64,000 nt of DNA from Methylobacterium thuringiense (GCF_022179645.1 NZ_BPRA01000010.1:1-64000); one strand, 5' to 3'; positions 16,796-26,269 are shown, counted from the first letter of the stretch. The notes: a model not told the origin generated them from the sequence alone. A program made the numbers and translations.

Positions 16796-19084
16796 TCACC
16801 ACTTGTAGGCGAGGCTTCCCATCACGCGGCGGGCTTCGCCGTAGAAGCAGTTGCTCGTGTCCGTGCAGGAGGTCACGAAGCGGCGGTCGCCGAGATTGGC
16901 GGCCGTGATCGCCGCGCGCCAGCGGTCCCAGGTGTAATGCACCGTCGCATCGAACAGTACGTATTCCGGCACCGTCAGCGTGTTCAGGCCGTCGGCGAAG
17001 GACCGGCCGATGTAGCGCACGCCGCCGCCGAGACCGAAGCCGCGGAACTCGCCCACGGGGATCGTGTAATCCAGGAAAGCCGAGGCGAAGGTCTCCGGCG
17101 TGCCGATCGGCGTCAGGCCGAGGAGCGCCGTCTGCTGGCTCTTGATGTATTCCAGGTCGTAGTGGGTCACGGCCGCGACGACGTTCAGGCCGTCGAAGAG
17201 GTTGGCGACGAACTGCGCCTCGATGCCGCGCGAGCGGACGCTGCCCTGCTGCGTGGTGCTGCTGCCGTTGGCGAAGGCCGAGGGGATCGGCGGGTTGTCG
17301 CGGACGAGGTCGAACGCCGCCACCGTCAGGAAGTAGCCCGCGCCGATCGGCTGGAACTTCACGCCGACCTCGACCTGCTCGCCCCGGTCCGGCACTAGCG
17401 CGGTGTTCGTGATCGAGTCCCGGCCGATCTGCGGCTGGAACGAGGTCGAGTAGGCGACGTAGGGCGCCAGACCGAAATCGAAGTTGTAGATGAGCGCGAT
17501 GCGCCCGGTGAGGGCCTGGTCGTCCCGGCTCGTGCTCGGGTCGCCGAAACGGCTGAACTTCACCTTCACGTCGCTCGTCGCGAAGTCCTGGCGCAGGCCG
17601 CCGACGAGGCTCAGGTTGTTGGTGAGCTTGATCTGGTCCTGGGCGTAGAGACCGAGCTGCGTGAAGCGCGGCACGTCGACGAGATTGACCGGCGCCCGGT
17701 CCTGCGCCGGACCGAAGGTCGGAGCGAGGAGATTGAGCGACGGCCCTGGAAACAGAACCTGCTGGTTGTCGTACAGGGTGTAGTTCTTGTAGTCGACGCC
17801 GAAGATCAGGTCGTGCTGAAACAGCCCGTCCGTGAAGCGCGCCTCGGCCTGGTTGTCGACCTGGAACAGGCTGACCTTGTCGGTGAAGCCGAACTGGTAG
17901 CGCCCGAGCTGCGTCTGTGCGGCATCGGTGTAGCCGAGCTGGCCGACATAGGAGTTCTGGTAGCCGTCGCTGAACGAGTAGCGGAGGTTCTGCCGCACGG
18001 TCCAGGTCTCGTCGACGGCGTGCTCGAACTCGTAGCCGGCGAAGAGCTGCTCGCGCTGGAAGTTGTTGAAGGTCGGATCGCCGACGTTCAGCGAGCGGTC
18101 GATGCGCAAGCCGCTCGCGTTCGGACGCACGGTGCCGGAATAGGGCAGGAAGTTCGAGGTCACCGCGCTCGAGTCGCGCTGATAGCTCGTCAGCAGGGTG
18201 AACGAGGTCGCGCCGTCCGGCTTATACGTGATCGCCGGGGCGATGTAGTAGCGGTCGGAATCGGCACCGTCGACCTGGGTTCCACCGGTCCGGCCGATGC
18301 CGGTGAGCCGATAGAACCAGTGTCCGGAATCGTCGGCGGGGCCGCCGAAGTCGAAGGCGCCGTAGACTTGGCCGAACGAGCCTCCGCCAACCTCGACGTA
18401 ACCGAACGGCACCGTCGTCGGCCGCTTGGTGACCTGGTTGACGAGACCGCCCGGATTGCCGGCGCCGAACAGCACTGCGGACGGCCCGCGCAGCACCTCG
18501 ATGCGCTCCAGGCCGAAGATCTCGGTCTTGAGGGTGCCGAAGCCGTAATTGAGAAGCTGCAGGCCGTCCTTGTAGATGCCGTAGTCGCTCGCCCGGAAGC
18601 CGCGCAGGTTGAAGAAGTCGACGCGCTCGTCCACGCCGGTGACGCCGGAATAGATGCCGGCCGTGTACTGGGTCGCCTGGGTCAGCGTCGTCGCGCCCTG
18701 CGCCTGGATCTGCTCGCGGCCGATCACCGAGATCGATTGGGGGGTCTCGATCAGCGGCGTGTCGGTCTTGGTGGCGGTGGCCGAGCGGGTCGCGACGTAG
18801 CCGTCGATCGGCCCCTTCGGATCCTCGCGCGGAATCCGGCCGTCGGCGCCGGGCCGGCTCACGGTGCCGGCGGTGCGGCCGACGCCGCTGCTGTCGACCG
18901 GCCTCACGCCGTTGGCCTGACCTTCGACCGCGATCTCGTCGAGCCGGGCCGTACTGCCCGAGGCCGTCTGGGCGCTGGCCGCTGTGATCGCCGCGGTGCT
19001 CACCCCGGCCAGCAACAGGACGAGCCCCGCCACCTTGCGGCGGCGCACCGGACCGGCGGTGGAGATGACAGAATTCGTACGCAT
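16796..19084 (-). CDS. TonB-dependent siderophore receptor (FhuA-like)
   Basis: A receptor of about 762 residues with a signal peptide (VAGLVLLLAGVSTAAITAASA), a plug beginning PLIETPQSISVIGREQIQAQ and IEVLRGPSAVLFGAGNPGG, and a barrel ending in Trp. These are hallmarks of the ferric-siderophore (ferrichrome/hydroxamate) receptors. It imports an iron chelate across the outer membrane using TonB energy. The second of two close ATGs was chosen because GGGGGC precedes it; the earlier one adds four residues. It shares a divergent region of about 500 bases with the sulfonate operon. Iron-responsive control is expected, and a partial Irr-like half site is present upstream. Confidence 0.92.
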   Translation of the reverse strand: MRTNSVISTAGPVRRRKVAGLVLLLAGVSTAAITAASAQTASGSTARLDEIAVEGQANGVRPVDSSGVGRTAGTVSRPGADGRIPREDPKGPIDGYVATRSATATKTDTPLIETPQSISVIGREQIQAQGATTLTQATQYTAGIYSGVTGVDERVDFFNLRGFRASDYGIYKDGLQLLNYGFGTLKTEIFGLERIEVLRGPSAVLFGAGNPGGLVNQVTKRPTTVPFGYVEVGGGSFGQVYGAFDFGGPADDSGHWFYRLTGIGRTGGTQVDGADSDRYYIAPAITYKPDGATSFTLLTSYQRDSSAVTSNFLPYSGTVRPNASGLRIDRSLNVGDPTFNNFQREQLFAGYEFEHAVDETWTVRQNLRYSFSDGYQNSYVGQLGYTDAAQTQLGRYQFGFTDKVSLFQVDNQAEARFTDGLFQHDLIFGVDYKNYTLYDNQQVLFPGPSLNLLAPTFGPAQDRAPVNLVDVPRFTQLGLYAQDQIKLTNNLSLVGGLRQDFATSDVKVKFSRFGDPSTSRDDQALTGRIALIYNFDFGLAPYVAYSTSFQPQIGRDSITNTALVPDRGEQVEVGVKFQPIGAGYFLTVAAFDLVRDNPPIPSAFANGSSTTQQGSVRSRGIEAQFVANLFDGLNVVAAVTHYDLEYIKSQQTALLGLTPIGTPETFASAFLDYTIPVGEFRGFGLGGGVRYIGRSFADGLNTLTVPEYVLFDATVHYTWDRWRAAITAANLGDRRFVTSCTDTSNCFYGEARRVMGSLAYKW

Positions 19085-19601
19085 GAGAGCCCCCATCGAA
19101 GGGCGCAAACGCCCCCGTTCGGACGCGCGCCACAGCACGTCCGCCGCTTGTTTAGAATGATGATAAGATGCTGATTTGCTTCAGCTTTTGTCGGATCGAC
19201 GTTAATCCTGAGGTAATGCTTCGGCAACGCCCGTGCACGTTGAATTCTGGATACGTGATGGTTCTGCAACAGACCCGGCGGCGTGCCCGCCCCCGGAGGG
19301 AAGGGCGAGAAAATTCTCCCCCGGGCCGCCTCGGCGGAAAAGTCTTCGCTGAGAGCCAGCCTATAACGCAAGATCAATTCATTGACCGCGCAAGTCTTGC
19401 GGCAATACTATCGCGTGAATTGAGCGGTCGTCCGGAACGAACAACGCTCTCTCTGCTTTCTCGAAAACGCGATGTCGTGCCGCCGATCGTGGATATGTCG
19501 TGACGACATCCCCGATCGGCGCGCCGGCGGAGCGTCCGCCCCTCCACATGCAGGTCGTGCCCGATGACGTCTCCTTCCTTTGCTCCCGCAGGAGCCCGCT
19601 G
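19085..19601. other. AT-richer divergent control region
   Basis: About 515 bases, visibly richer in A+T than the flanks between roughly 19140 and 19480. It holds the promoters of the siderophore receptor (minus) and the sulfonate operon (plus). Features seen: TTTAGAATGATGATAAG at 19151-19167, whose left half matches the Irr/ICE consensus but whose right half does not, and a perfect 6-base inverted repeat CGCAAG-T-CTTGCG at 19389-19401. The FMN reductase start has AGGAG. No gene is apparent. Confidence 0.5.
19151..19167 (-). promoter_or_regulatory. Possible degenerate Irr/Fur-type iron box
   Basis: TTTAGAA followed by TGATGATAAG, about 65 bases upstream of the siderophore receptor start. The left arm matches the iron control element bound by Irr in Hyphomicrobiales; only four of seven positions of the right arm fit. 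Location supports it, sequence only half does. Confidence 0.25.
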
Positions 19602-20168
19602 ATGGCCGTCCGCATCGTCGCCTTCTCCGGCAACACCCATCGCCCCTCGCGCACCCGCACCCTGGTCGAGGCCGTCGCCGCCGAGGTCGCGCGCCTGCGC
19701 AACGTCGATCTCAAGATCTTCGACCTCGTCGATGCCGGTACCGGCATCGCGGTGGCGAGCCGCGACGCCCTGCCGTTGCCGGCCGCGCGCATCGTCGAGG
19801 CGATCGAGGGGGCCGACGCGCTCATCGTCGGCTCGCCGGTCTACAAGGGCGCCTATAGCGGATTGTTCAAGCACCTCATCGACTTCGTCCATCCCGACGC
19901 GCTGGTCGGCAAGCCCGTGGTGCTCGCCGCCACCGGCGGCGGGCCGCGCCACGCGCTGGTCGTCGAGCATGCCCTGCGGCCGCTCTTCGGCTTCTTCTCG
20001 GCCCAGACCGTGCCGACCTCCGTCTATGCCGGCGATACCGAGATCGTGGACGGCCGCGTCGCCGACGACCTCGTGCTGGAGCGCGTCGCCCGAGCCGCGG
20101 CCGAACTCGACGTGCTGCTCGATCTCGACCTCCGGCAGAGCGATCGGCGGATCGCCGCCGCGCGCTGA
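19602..20168 (+). CDS. msuE: NADPH-dependent FMN reductase, MsuE family
   Basis: A 188-residue flavodoxin-like reductase. It starts RIVAFSGNTHRPSRTRTLVEA (phosphate-binding loop for FMN) and contains ADALIVGSPVYKGAYSGLFK and VLAATGGGPRHAL, the family core. It supplies reduced FMN to the two-component monooxygenase SsuD encoded downstream, which needs FMNH2 to desulfonate alkanesulfonates. AGGAG precedes the chosen ATG; an earlier in-frame ATG at 19500 lacks homology. It is the first gene of the operon, 13 bases before the first substrate-binding protein. The symbol msuE reflects family resemblance; ssuE would be the functional equivalent. Confidence 0.88.
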   Translation: MAVRIVAFSGNTHRPSRTRTLVEAVAAEVARLRNVDLKIFDLVDAGTGIAVASRDALPLPAARIVEAIEGADALIVGSPVYKGAYSGLFKHLIDFVHPDALVGKPVVLAATGGGPRHALVVEHALRPLFGFFSAQTVPTSVYAGDTEIVDGRVADDLVLERVARAAAELDVLLDLDLRQSDRRIAAAR

Positions 20169-20181
20169 GGTCTCACGCTGC

Positions 20182-21147
20182 ATGATCACCCGACGTCTCG
20201 CCCTCGCAGGAGTGCTCGCGACCGCCTTGTCCGTCCCGTCGCGCCCTGCGCGGGCGGGGGAGGGCGGGTTGCTGCACGTCGGCTACCAGAAGAACGGGAT
20301 CCTGGCGGTGGCCAAGGAGCAGGGCGCGATCGAGACGCGGTTGCGGTCGCTCGGCGTCGGCGTGACCTGGGTCGAGTTCTCCTACGGGCCGCCGCTGCTG
20401 GAGGCGCTAAGCCTCGGCAGCATCGATTTCGGGCAGGTCGGCGACGCCCCGCCGATCTTCGCGCAGGCCGCGAAGGCCGATCTCGTCTATGCGGCGGCCC
20501 AGCCGAACGGCGGCTCGGGCTCGGCGATCCTGCTGCCGAAAGGCTCAAAAATTCAGACGCTTGCGGACCTCAGGGGCAAGCGCGTCGCCTTCGCCAAGGG
20601 TTCGAGCGCTCACAACCTGACCATCGCCGCGCTGGAAAAGGCCGGTCTCGGCTACGGCGACATCGTACCGGTGACGCTGGCCCCGGCCGATGCGGCCGCC
20701 GCCTTCGCCCGCGGCGCGGTCGATGCCTGGACGGTCTGGGATCCGTACTTCGCCATCGCCGAGACGGGGGAGGGGGTGCGCATCCTGGCGCAGGCCTCCG
20801 AGATCACGCCGACCAACAACTTCTTCCTGGCGAACCGCACGGCGATCGAGGCCAGTCCCGAGCGCTTCACCGCCGCGATCGAAGCCCTCGGCGGCGTCGC
20901 TTCGTGGTGCGAGGCGAACCGTGCCGAGGTCGCCAGAAGCCTGTCGCGCATCACCGGCGTGCCGCTGCCGGCGACCGAGCGCACCGTCGCGCGCATCAAG
21001 TACGTGATCGCGCCGATGGATGCAGCACTCACCGCCGAGCAGCAGCGCATCGCCGACCGCTTTCACGGCCTGAAAATCATTCCGCGGGCGATCCGCGTCG
21101 CCGACATCGTCTGGACGCCGCCGGGCGTCCCGCGCAGCAACGGGTAG
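20182..21147 (+). CDS. ssuA: Aliphatic sulfonate-binding protein (SsuA-type) 1
   Basis: A 321-residue periplasmic binding protein for an ABC importer. A signal peptide (LALAGVLATALSVPSRPARA) precedes LHVGYQKNGILAVAKEQGAIE, the start of the mature SsuA fold. GPPLLEALSLGSIDFGQVGD and DAWTVWDPYFAIAE are typical of aliphatic sulfonate/taurine binding proteins. It captures sulfonates for the permease SsuC, whose gene begins four bases after this stop. Two paralogues lie downstream in the same cluster, probably with different ligand ranges. Confidence 0.9.
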   Translation: MITRRLALAGVLATALSVPSRPARAGEGGLLHVGYQKNGILAVAKEQGAIETRLRSLGVGVTWVEFSYGPPLLEALSLGSIDFGQVGDAPPIFAQAAKADLVYAAAQPNGGSGSAILLPKGSKIQTLADLRGKRVAFAKGSSAHNLTIAALEKAGLGYGDIVPVTLAPADAAAAFARGAVDAWTVWDPYFAIAETGEGVRILAQASEITPTNNFFLANRTAIEASPERFTAAIEALGGVASWCEANRAEVARSLSRITGVPLPATERTVARIKYVIAPMDAALTAEQQRIADRFHGLKIIPRAIRVADIVWTPPGVPRSNG

Positions 21148-21151
21148 CCGC

Positions 21152-21994
21152 ATGGCCGATTCCGCCCTTCCCGCCCTCGCCCGCAGCGCCGCCGCCCGGC
21201 CCGCGCGCCCGGCCGCCCGCACGCCGTCCTGGCTGAACCCGAGCCGGCTGATCCCCTGGCTCGTCCCGGCGGCGATCATCCTGGGCTGGCAGGTGGCGGG
21301 CTCCACCGGCCTCGTCTCGACCCGGTTCATGCCAGCACCCCTCGACGTCCTCCGTGCCGGGTGGCAGGCGGCGCAGACCGGCGAGCTCTGGGTCAACCTC
21401 TGGGTCAGTTTCTTGCGCGCGCTCGCCGGGTTCGTGGTCGGAGGCGGCATCGGGCTGGCGTTCGGTCTGGCCAACGGGCTCTCGAAGCTCTCCGAGCAAC
21501 TCACCGACACGACACTGCAGATGGTGCGCAACGTGCCCCACCTGTCGCTGATCCCGCTGGTGATCCTCTGGTTCGGCATCGACGAAGGCGCGAAGCTGTT
21601 CCTCGTCGCGCTCGGCGTATTCTTCCCGATCTACGCCAACACGCTTCACGGCATCCGCTCGGTCGATCCGCAGCTCATCGAGATGGGCCGGGTCTACGGC
21701 ATGAACCGCCGCGAGCTCTTCTGGCGCGTGGTTCTGCCCGGCGCGCTGCCCTCGATCTTCGTCGGCCTGCGCTACGGGCTCGGCATCATGTGGCTGACGC
21801 TGATCGTCGCCGAGACGATCTCGGCCAATTCCGGGCTCGGCTACATGGCGATGCAGGCCCGCGAGTTCATGCTCGTCGACGTCGTGGTGCTGGCGATCCT
21901 GATCTACGCAGCTCTCGGCAAGGTCGCCGACAGCCTGACCCGGCTCTTCGAGCGCACCTGCCTCGCCTGGAACCCGGCCTACCGCAACGGCTGA
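21152..21994 (+). CDS. ssuC: Sulfonate ABC transporter permease SsuC
   Basis: A 280-residue inner-membrane permease with about six hydrophobic segments. The EAA-type loop is near [22 protein letters not shown], where it contacts the ATPase. [19 protein letters not shown] and the C-terminal region match the SsuC/TauC group. It begins four bases after ssuA and is followed by ssuB after 25 bases, forming the core importer for sulfonates. Confidence 0.93.
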   Translation: MADSALPALARSAAARPARPAARTPSWLNPSRLIPWLVPAAIILGWQVAGSTGLVSTRFMPAPLDVLRAGWQAAQTGELWVNLWVSFLRALAGFVVGGGIGLAFGLANGLSKLSEQLTDTTLQMVRNVPHLSLIPLVILWFGIDEGAKLFLVALGVFFPIYANTLHGIRSVDPQLIEMGRVYGMNRRELFWRVVLPGALPSIFVGLRYGLGIMWLTLIVAETISANSGLGYMAMQAREFMLVDVVVLAILIYAALGKVADSLTRLFERTCLAWNPAYRNG

Positions 21995-22019
21995 ACCGCT
22001 CCTCCAACCTGAAGCCACC

Positions 22020-22820
22020 ATGACCGCGAGCCCCGCCCTGAGCTTCGAGACCGCCACCGAGACCGCCCGCACGGCGCGCCGTCCGGCCACCGGCCACGCG
22101 CTCTCCGTCACCCTGCGGCGCCTGACCAAGGCGTTCGACGGCGGCGAGCCGGTGATCCGCGGGCTCGACCTGCACATCCCAGCCGGCCAGTTCGTCGCCA
22201 TCGTCGGCCGCTCCGGCTGCGGCAAGAGCACCGTGCTGCGGCTGATCCTCGGCCTCGAGGAGCCGACCTCCGGCCTCGTCTCGCTGAACGGCAGCGACAC
22301 GCGCGCCTCGAAACGCATCATGTTCCAGGAGCCGCGGCTGCTACCCTGGGCGCGGGTCGTCGACAACGTCGCGGTCGGGCTCGGCCGCGAGGGCAGCCGG
22401 GCCGAGCGGCGCGAGCGCGCCCGCGCGGCGCTGGAAGAGGTCGGGCTCACGGCCAAGGCCGACGAGTGGCCCGCGACCCTCTCGGGCGGCCAGCGCCAGC
22501 GTGTGGCCCTCGCCCGCGCTCTCGTCAGCCGGCCGGCGCTGCTGGCCCTCGACGAGCCCCTTGGGGCGCTGGACGCCCTCACCCGCATCGACATGCAGGC
22601 GATGATCGAGCGCATCCGCATCGAACAGGGTTTTACCGCGATCCTGGTGACCCACGACGTCGGCGAGGCCGTGGCGCTCGCCGACCGCATCCTGGTGATC
22701 GAGGACGGCGCGGTGGCGCTCGACGTCGACGTGGACGCCCCCCGTCCGCGCCGGCGCGGCGACCCCGACCTCGCGGCACTCGAAGGCCGCATCCTCGATC
22801 AGCTTCTCGCGCGCACTTGA
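22020..22820 (+). CDS. ssuB: Sulfonate ABC transporter ATPase SsuB
   Basis: A 266-residue ABC ATPase. Walker A is GRSGCGKST, the Q loop FQEPRLLPW, the signature [15 protein letters not shown], Walker [13 protein letters not shown], and the switch His is in [21 protein letters not shown] is typical of SsuB/TauB/NrtD-type nutrient importers. It powers import through SsuC. An N-terminal extension of about 25 residues rich in Thr and Ala precedes the domain. Confidence 0.95.
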   Translation: MTASPALSFETATETARTARRPATGHALSVTLRRLTKAFDGGEPVIRGLDLHIPAGQFVAIVGRSGCGKSTVLRLILGLEEPTSGLVSLNGSDTRASKRIMFQEPRLLPWARVVDNVAVGLGREGSRAERRERARAALEEVGLTAKADEWPATLSGGQRQRVALARALVSRPALLALDEPLGALDALTRIDMQAMIERIRIEQGFTAILVTHDVGEAVALADRILVIEDGAVALDVDVDAPRPRRRGDPDLAALEGRILDQLLART

Positions 22821-22909
22821 GTTGGGTCGCACTGTCTGACGACGAACCGGAATCCACTTCGTCTGACAGGGCTCCAAGCGCGCCGCTCCCAAAAATCTCG
22901 GAGACACCG

Positions 22910-24085
22910 ATGACCGCAAGCACCGACGGAAAGACCGACGTCCTCTGGTTCCTGCCGACCCATGGCGACGGCCGCTATCTCGGCGCCTCGGAAGGCGCCC
23001 GCGACGTCTCCCTCGACTACCTCCGGCAGATCGCACAGGCCTCGGACGATCTCGGCTATTACGGCGTGCTGCTGCCAACCGGCCGCTCCTGCGAGGATTC
23101 CTGGGTGATCGCCTCGGCGCTCGCCCCGCTGACCAAGCGCCTGCGCTTCCTCGTCGCCGTGCGCCCCGGCCTGCAGGAGCCGTCCGTCGCCGCGCGTATG
23201 GCCGCGACGCTGGACCGGATCTCGGACGGCCGGCTGCTCATCAACGTCGTCACCGGCGGCGACCCGGTCGAGCTCAAGGGCGACGGCGTGTTTCTCGCCC
23301 ATGACGAGCGCTACGCGGTGACCGACGAGTTCCTGACAATCTGGCGGGGCCTGATGGCCGGCGAGACGGTCAGCTACGAGGGCAAGCACCTCAAATGCGA
23401 AAACGGCCGCGTGATCTTCCGGCCTGTGCAGGATCCGTATCCGCCGCTGTATTTCGGCGGCTCGTCCCCCGCCGGCATCGAGGTCGCGGCCGACCATTGC
23501 GAGGTCTACCTGACCTGGGGCGAGCCCCCGGCCGGCGTGGCGGAGAAGATCGCCAAGGCCCGCGAGGCCGCAGAGCGCCGCGGCAAGACATTCTCGTACG
23601 GGATCCGGCTGCACGTCATCGTGCGCGAGACCGAGAGCGAGGCCTGGGCGGAGGCCGAAAAGCTGATCTCGCGGCTCGACGACGCCACCATCGCCAAGGC
23701 GCAGGAGACGCTGAAGCGCCAGGATTCCGTCGGCCAGAGCCGGATGATGGCGCTGCACGGCGGCGACAAGAGCAAGCTCGTCGTCTCGCCGAACCTCTGG
23801 GCCGGCGTCGGCCTCGTCCGGGGCGGCGCGGGCACGGCTTTGGTCGGCTCGGCGACCCAAGTCGCCGACCGGATGAAGGAGTACATCGATCTCGGCATCG
23901 ACCGCTTCATCCTCTCCGGCTACCCGCACCTCGAAGAGGCCTACCGCTTCGCCGAACTGGTGTTTCCGAAGCTGCCGCTGCGCACCACGACCGGAGCGCC
24001 GCGCTCGGGCGCGCCGAACAACGGCCCGTTCGGTGAGGTCATCGCCAACGACATCGTCCCGACGCGCCGCATCAGCGCGCACTGA
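22910..24085 (+). CDS. ssuD: FMNH2-dependent alkanesulfonate monooxygenase
   Basis: A 391-residue bacterial-luciferase-like flavin monooxygenase. [15 protein letters not shown] near the start, [35 protein letters not shown] and [17 protein letters not shown] follow E. coli SsuD closely. It splits sulfonates into sulfite and an aldehyde with O2 and FMNH2 from the reductase at the operon start. GGAG precedes the ATG. It is downstream of ssuB by 89 bases and is followed by a REP-like repeat and two more binding-protein genes. Confidence 0.95.
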   Translation: MTASTDGKTDVLWFLPTHGDGRYLGASEGARDVSLDYLRQIAQASDDLGYYGVLLPTGRSCEDSWVIASALAPLTKRLRFLVAVRPGLQEPSVAARMAATLDRISDGRLLINVVTGGDPVELKGDGVFLAHDERYAVTDEFLTIWRGLMAGETVSYEGKHLKCENGRVIFRPVQDPYPPLYFGGSSPAGIEVAADHCEVYLTWGEPPAGVAEKIAKAREAAERRGKTFSYGIRLHVIVRETESEAWAEAEKLISRLDDATIAKAQETLKRQDSVGQSRMMALHGGDKSKLVVSPNLWAGVGLVRGGAGTALVGSATQVADRMKEYIDLGIDRFILSGYPHLEEAYRFAELVFPKLPLRTTTGAPRSGAPNNGPFGEVIANDIVPTRRISAH

Positions 24086-24094
24086 CCACCTCCG

Positions 24095-24187
24095 TCATTG
24101 CGAGGCGAAGCCGAAGCAATCCAGGGCCTACGCACTGACGTCGGCGTGTGCGGCCCTGGATGGCTTCGCTGCGCTCGCCAGGACGGC
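24095..24187. repeat. REP-like imperfect palindromic repeat
   Basis: ATTGCGAGGCGAAGCCGAAG... pairs with a mirrored right half ending CTTCGCTGCGCTCGCC. A perfect inner arm ATCCAGGGCC (24119-24128) pairs with GGCCCTGGAT (24152-24161), and flanking CGAAGC pairs with GCTTCG. This is the well-known dispersed palindromic element of alphaproteobacterial intergenic regions (the 'cattgcgag...gaagcaatccagg' type). It separates ssuD from the next binding protein. Confidence 0.8.
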
Positions 24188-24232
24188 GAGACGACCGAAA
24201 CCGACTTCACTCTCCTCACGTCGAGACCGCCC

Positions 24233-25183
24233 ATGCCAGCTCTCGCCAAGATCCAGGCGCTCGCGCTTTCCGCGCTCGTCCTCGCGGCCCTCCTGCTCGT
24301 CCCGGCGCGGGCCGACGAAAAGACGATCCGCATCGGCTACCAGAAATACGGCACGCTGGTGCTGCTGAAGGGCCGGGCCAGCCTGGAGCCGAAGTTGAAG
24401 GCGCTCGGCTACGGCGTGACGTGGTCCGAGTTCCCCTCCGGCCCGCCGCTGCTGGAAGCGCTCAATGCCGGCGCGATCGATTTCGGCACGGCCGGCGAGA
24501 CGCCGCCGATCTTCGCCCAGGCCGCGAGCGACGTGCTCACCTACGTCGCCCACGAGCCTGCCGCACCGCGCGGCGAGGCGATCCTGGTGCCGAAAGGGAG
24601 CCCGCTGCAGACGGTCGCCGACCTGCGCGGAAAGAAGGTCGCGCTGAACAAGGGCTCGAACGTGCACTACCTGCTCGTGCGCGCCCTGGAGAAGGCCGGG
24701 CTGTCGCTCAAGGACATCACGCCGACCTATGTCGCCCCGGCCGACGCACGCGCCGCCTTCGAGCGCGGGGCGGTGGACGCCTGGGTGATCTGGGACCCCT
24801 ATCTCGCCGCCGCCGAAGTCTCGACCAGCGCCCGCACGCTCAGCGACGGCACCGGCCTCGTACCGAACCACCAGTTCTACCTCGCCTCGCGCGACTTCGC
24901 CGCCAAGAACGGCCCTGCGCTGGACGCCGTGATCGCGGCGATCGGCGAGGTCGACGCCTGGGCCAAGGACAATACGGATGCGGTCGCCCGCGAACTCGCC
25001 CCCTCCGTCGGCATTCCGGCCCCGATCCTGGCGGTAGCGCTCAAGCGCCAGAGCTACGGCATCCGTCCCCTCGACGAGCCGGTGATCGCCGAGCAGCAGC
25101 GCATCGCCGACACCTTCCACGGCCTCGGCCTCGTGCCGAAGGCGCCCAACATTTCCGAGGCCGTACGCAAGCCCGGCAGTTGA
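24233..25183 (+). CDS. Aliphatic sulfonate-binding protein (SsuA-type) 2
   Basis: A 316-residue periplasmic binding protein with a signal peptide (LALSALVLAALLLVPARA) and mature start IRIGYQKYGTLVLLKG. GPPLLEALNAGAIDFGTAGE and DAWVIWDPYLAAAE match the SsuA family. It most resembles the third paralogue and the first in these signatures. It is separated from ssuD by a REP-like element and has no permease of its own, so it probably shares SsuBC. A strong nested hairpin follows its stop by two bases. Confidence 0.9.
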   Translation: MPALAKIQALALSALVLAALLLVPARADEKTIRIGYQKYGTLVLLKGRASLEPKLKALGYGVTWSEFPSGPPLLEALNAGAIDFGTAGETPPIFAQAASDVLTYVAHEPAAPRGEAILVPKGSPLQTVADLRGKKVALNKGSNVHYLLVRALEKAGLSLKDITPTYVAPADARAAFERGAVDAWVIWDPYLAAAEVSTSARTLSDGTGLVPNHQFYLASRDFAAKNGPALDAVIAAIGEVDAWAKDNTDAVARELAPSVGIPAPILAVALKRQSYGIRPLDEPVIAEQQRIADTFHGLGLVPKAPNISEAVRKPGS

Positions 25184-25185
25184 TA

Positions 25186-25225
25186 CCGTCGACAGGACGT
25201 CGATCCTTCGACGGTCTGTCGACGG
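25186..25225 (+). terminator. Nested stem-loop directly after SsuA-type 2
   Basis: CCGTCGACAG (25186-25195) pairs perfectly with CTGTCGACGG (25216-25225); inside, CGTCGA pairs with TCGACG around a TCCT loop. The structure begins two bases after the stop codon. It has no T tract, so I favour mRNA stabilisation or attenuation over full intrinsic termination. Confidence 0.55.
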
Positions 25226-25262
25226 CAAGCGCGAACGCGCGCCGCCGCCGATGCGGCGGACG

Positions 25263-25286
25263 CCTTCGACCGGTCACGGTCGAAGG
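25263..25286 (+). promoter_or_regulatory. 10-base stem-loop before SsuA-type 3
   Basis: CCTTCGACCG pairs perfectly with CGGTCGAAGG around a GTCA loop, ending 23 bases before the ATG of the next gene. It could tune translation or protect a processed mRNA end. It could also be a dyad operator. Confidence 0.45.
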
Positions 25287-25309
25287 TCACTTGCACAACA
25301 GAGACCCTC

Positions 25310-26269
25310 ATGAACCGCCGTCACCTCGGCCGCCTCGCGGCTCTGTCGCTCGCGCTCCTCGCCACCACCGCGCCGCTGCGCGCGGAGGAGGGCGGGGTGC
25401 TGCGCATCGGCTACCAGCGCTCCTCGACGCTGGTCGCGCTGCTGCGGCAAGACGAAGGGCTGGAGAAGGCGCTGGCACCGCTCAAGGTCACGGTATCCTG
25501 GCACGAATTCACCAGCGGCCTGCCGATCATGGAGGCGCTGAACGTCGGCCAGATCGACGTCTCGGCGGACGTCGCCGACACCGTGCCGGTCTTCGCGCAG
25601 GCGGCGGGCGCAAAAATCACCTACGTCGCGCAGGAGGCGGCATCGCCCACCGCCCAGGCGATCGTCGTGGCGAAGGACTCGCCGCTGAAAAGCGTCGCCG
25701 ACCTCAAGGGCCGCAAGGTCGCGGTGACCAAGGGCGCCGGCAGCCACTACCTGCTGCTCGCCGCGCTCGCCGCCGAGGGCCTGACCTTCAAGAGCATCAC
25801 GCCGGCCTATCTCACCCCTGCCGACGGCCGCAGCGCGCTGGCCGGCGGCAGCGTCGACGCCTGGGTCGCCTGGGATCCGTTCCTGTCGGCGGCGCAGGAT
25901 CAAGCCGGCGCGCGCATCCTCAAGGACGGCACCGGCCTCTCGCTCTACAAGCGCTACTACCTCGCCGCCGACGCCACCGTGACGAGGCAGCCCGCCGCGC
26001 TCGGCGTACTCTTCGCCAAGCTCCGCGAGACCGGCGACTGGGTCAAGGCCCATCCGGACGAGGCCGCGACCCGGCTCGCCACCCTCTGGAAGATCGAGCC
26101 AGCCGTGATCCGGCAGGCCAACGAACGCCGCAGCTACAAGGTCGAGCCGATCACCCGCGACGGACTCTCCGAGCAGCAGAAGATTGCCGACGCGTTTCGC
26201 GCCGAGGGCCTGCTCCCCCGCGCCGTCGACACCACGACGGCCCCGATCTGGGAACCGCCGGTGCGCTGA
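25310..26269 (+). CDS. Aliphatic sulfonate-binding protein (SsuA-type) 3
   Basis: A 319-residue periplasmic binding protein with a signal peptide (RLAALSLALLATTAPLRA). Mature motifs LRIGYQRSSTLVALLRQ, LPIMEALNVGQIDVSADVAD and DAWVAWDPFLSAAQ match the family, but TSGLPIMEALN differs from the PPLLEALN of the other two, so its ligand may differ. It is the last gene of the sulfonate cluster. No terminator is evident behind it. Confidence 0.9.
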   Translation: MNRRHLGRLAALSLALLATTAPLRAEEGGVLRIGYQRSSTLVALLRQDEGLEKALAPLKVTVSWHEFTSGLPIMEALNVGQIDVSADVADTVPVFAQAAGAKITYVAQEAASPTAQAIVVAKDSPLKSVADLKGRKVAVTKGAGSHYLLLAALAAEGLTFKSITPAYLTPADGRSALAGGSVDAWVAWDPFLSAAQDQAGARILKDGTGLSLYKRYYLAADATVTRQPAALGVLFAKLRETGDWVKAHPDEAATRLATLWKIEPAVIRQANERRSYKVEPITRDGLSEQQKIADAFRAEGLLPRAVDTTTAPIWEPPVR

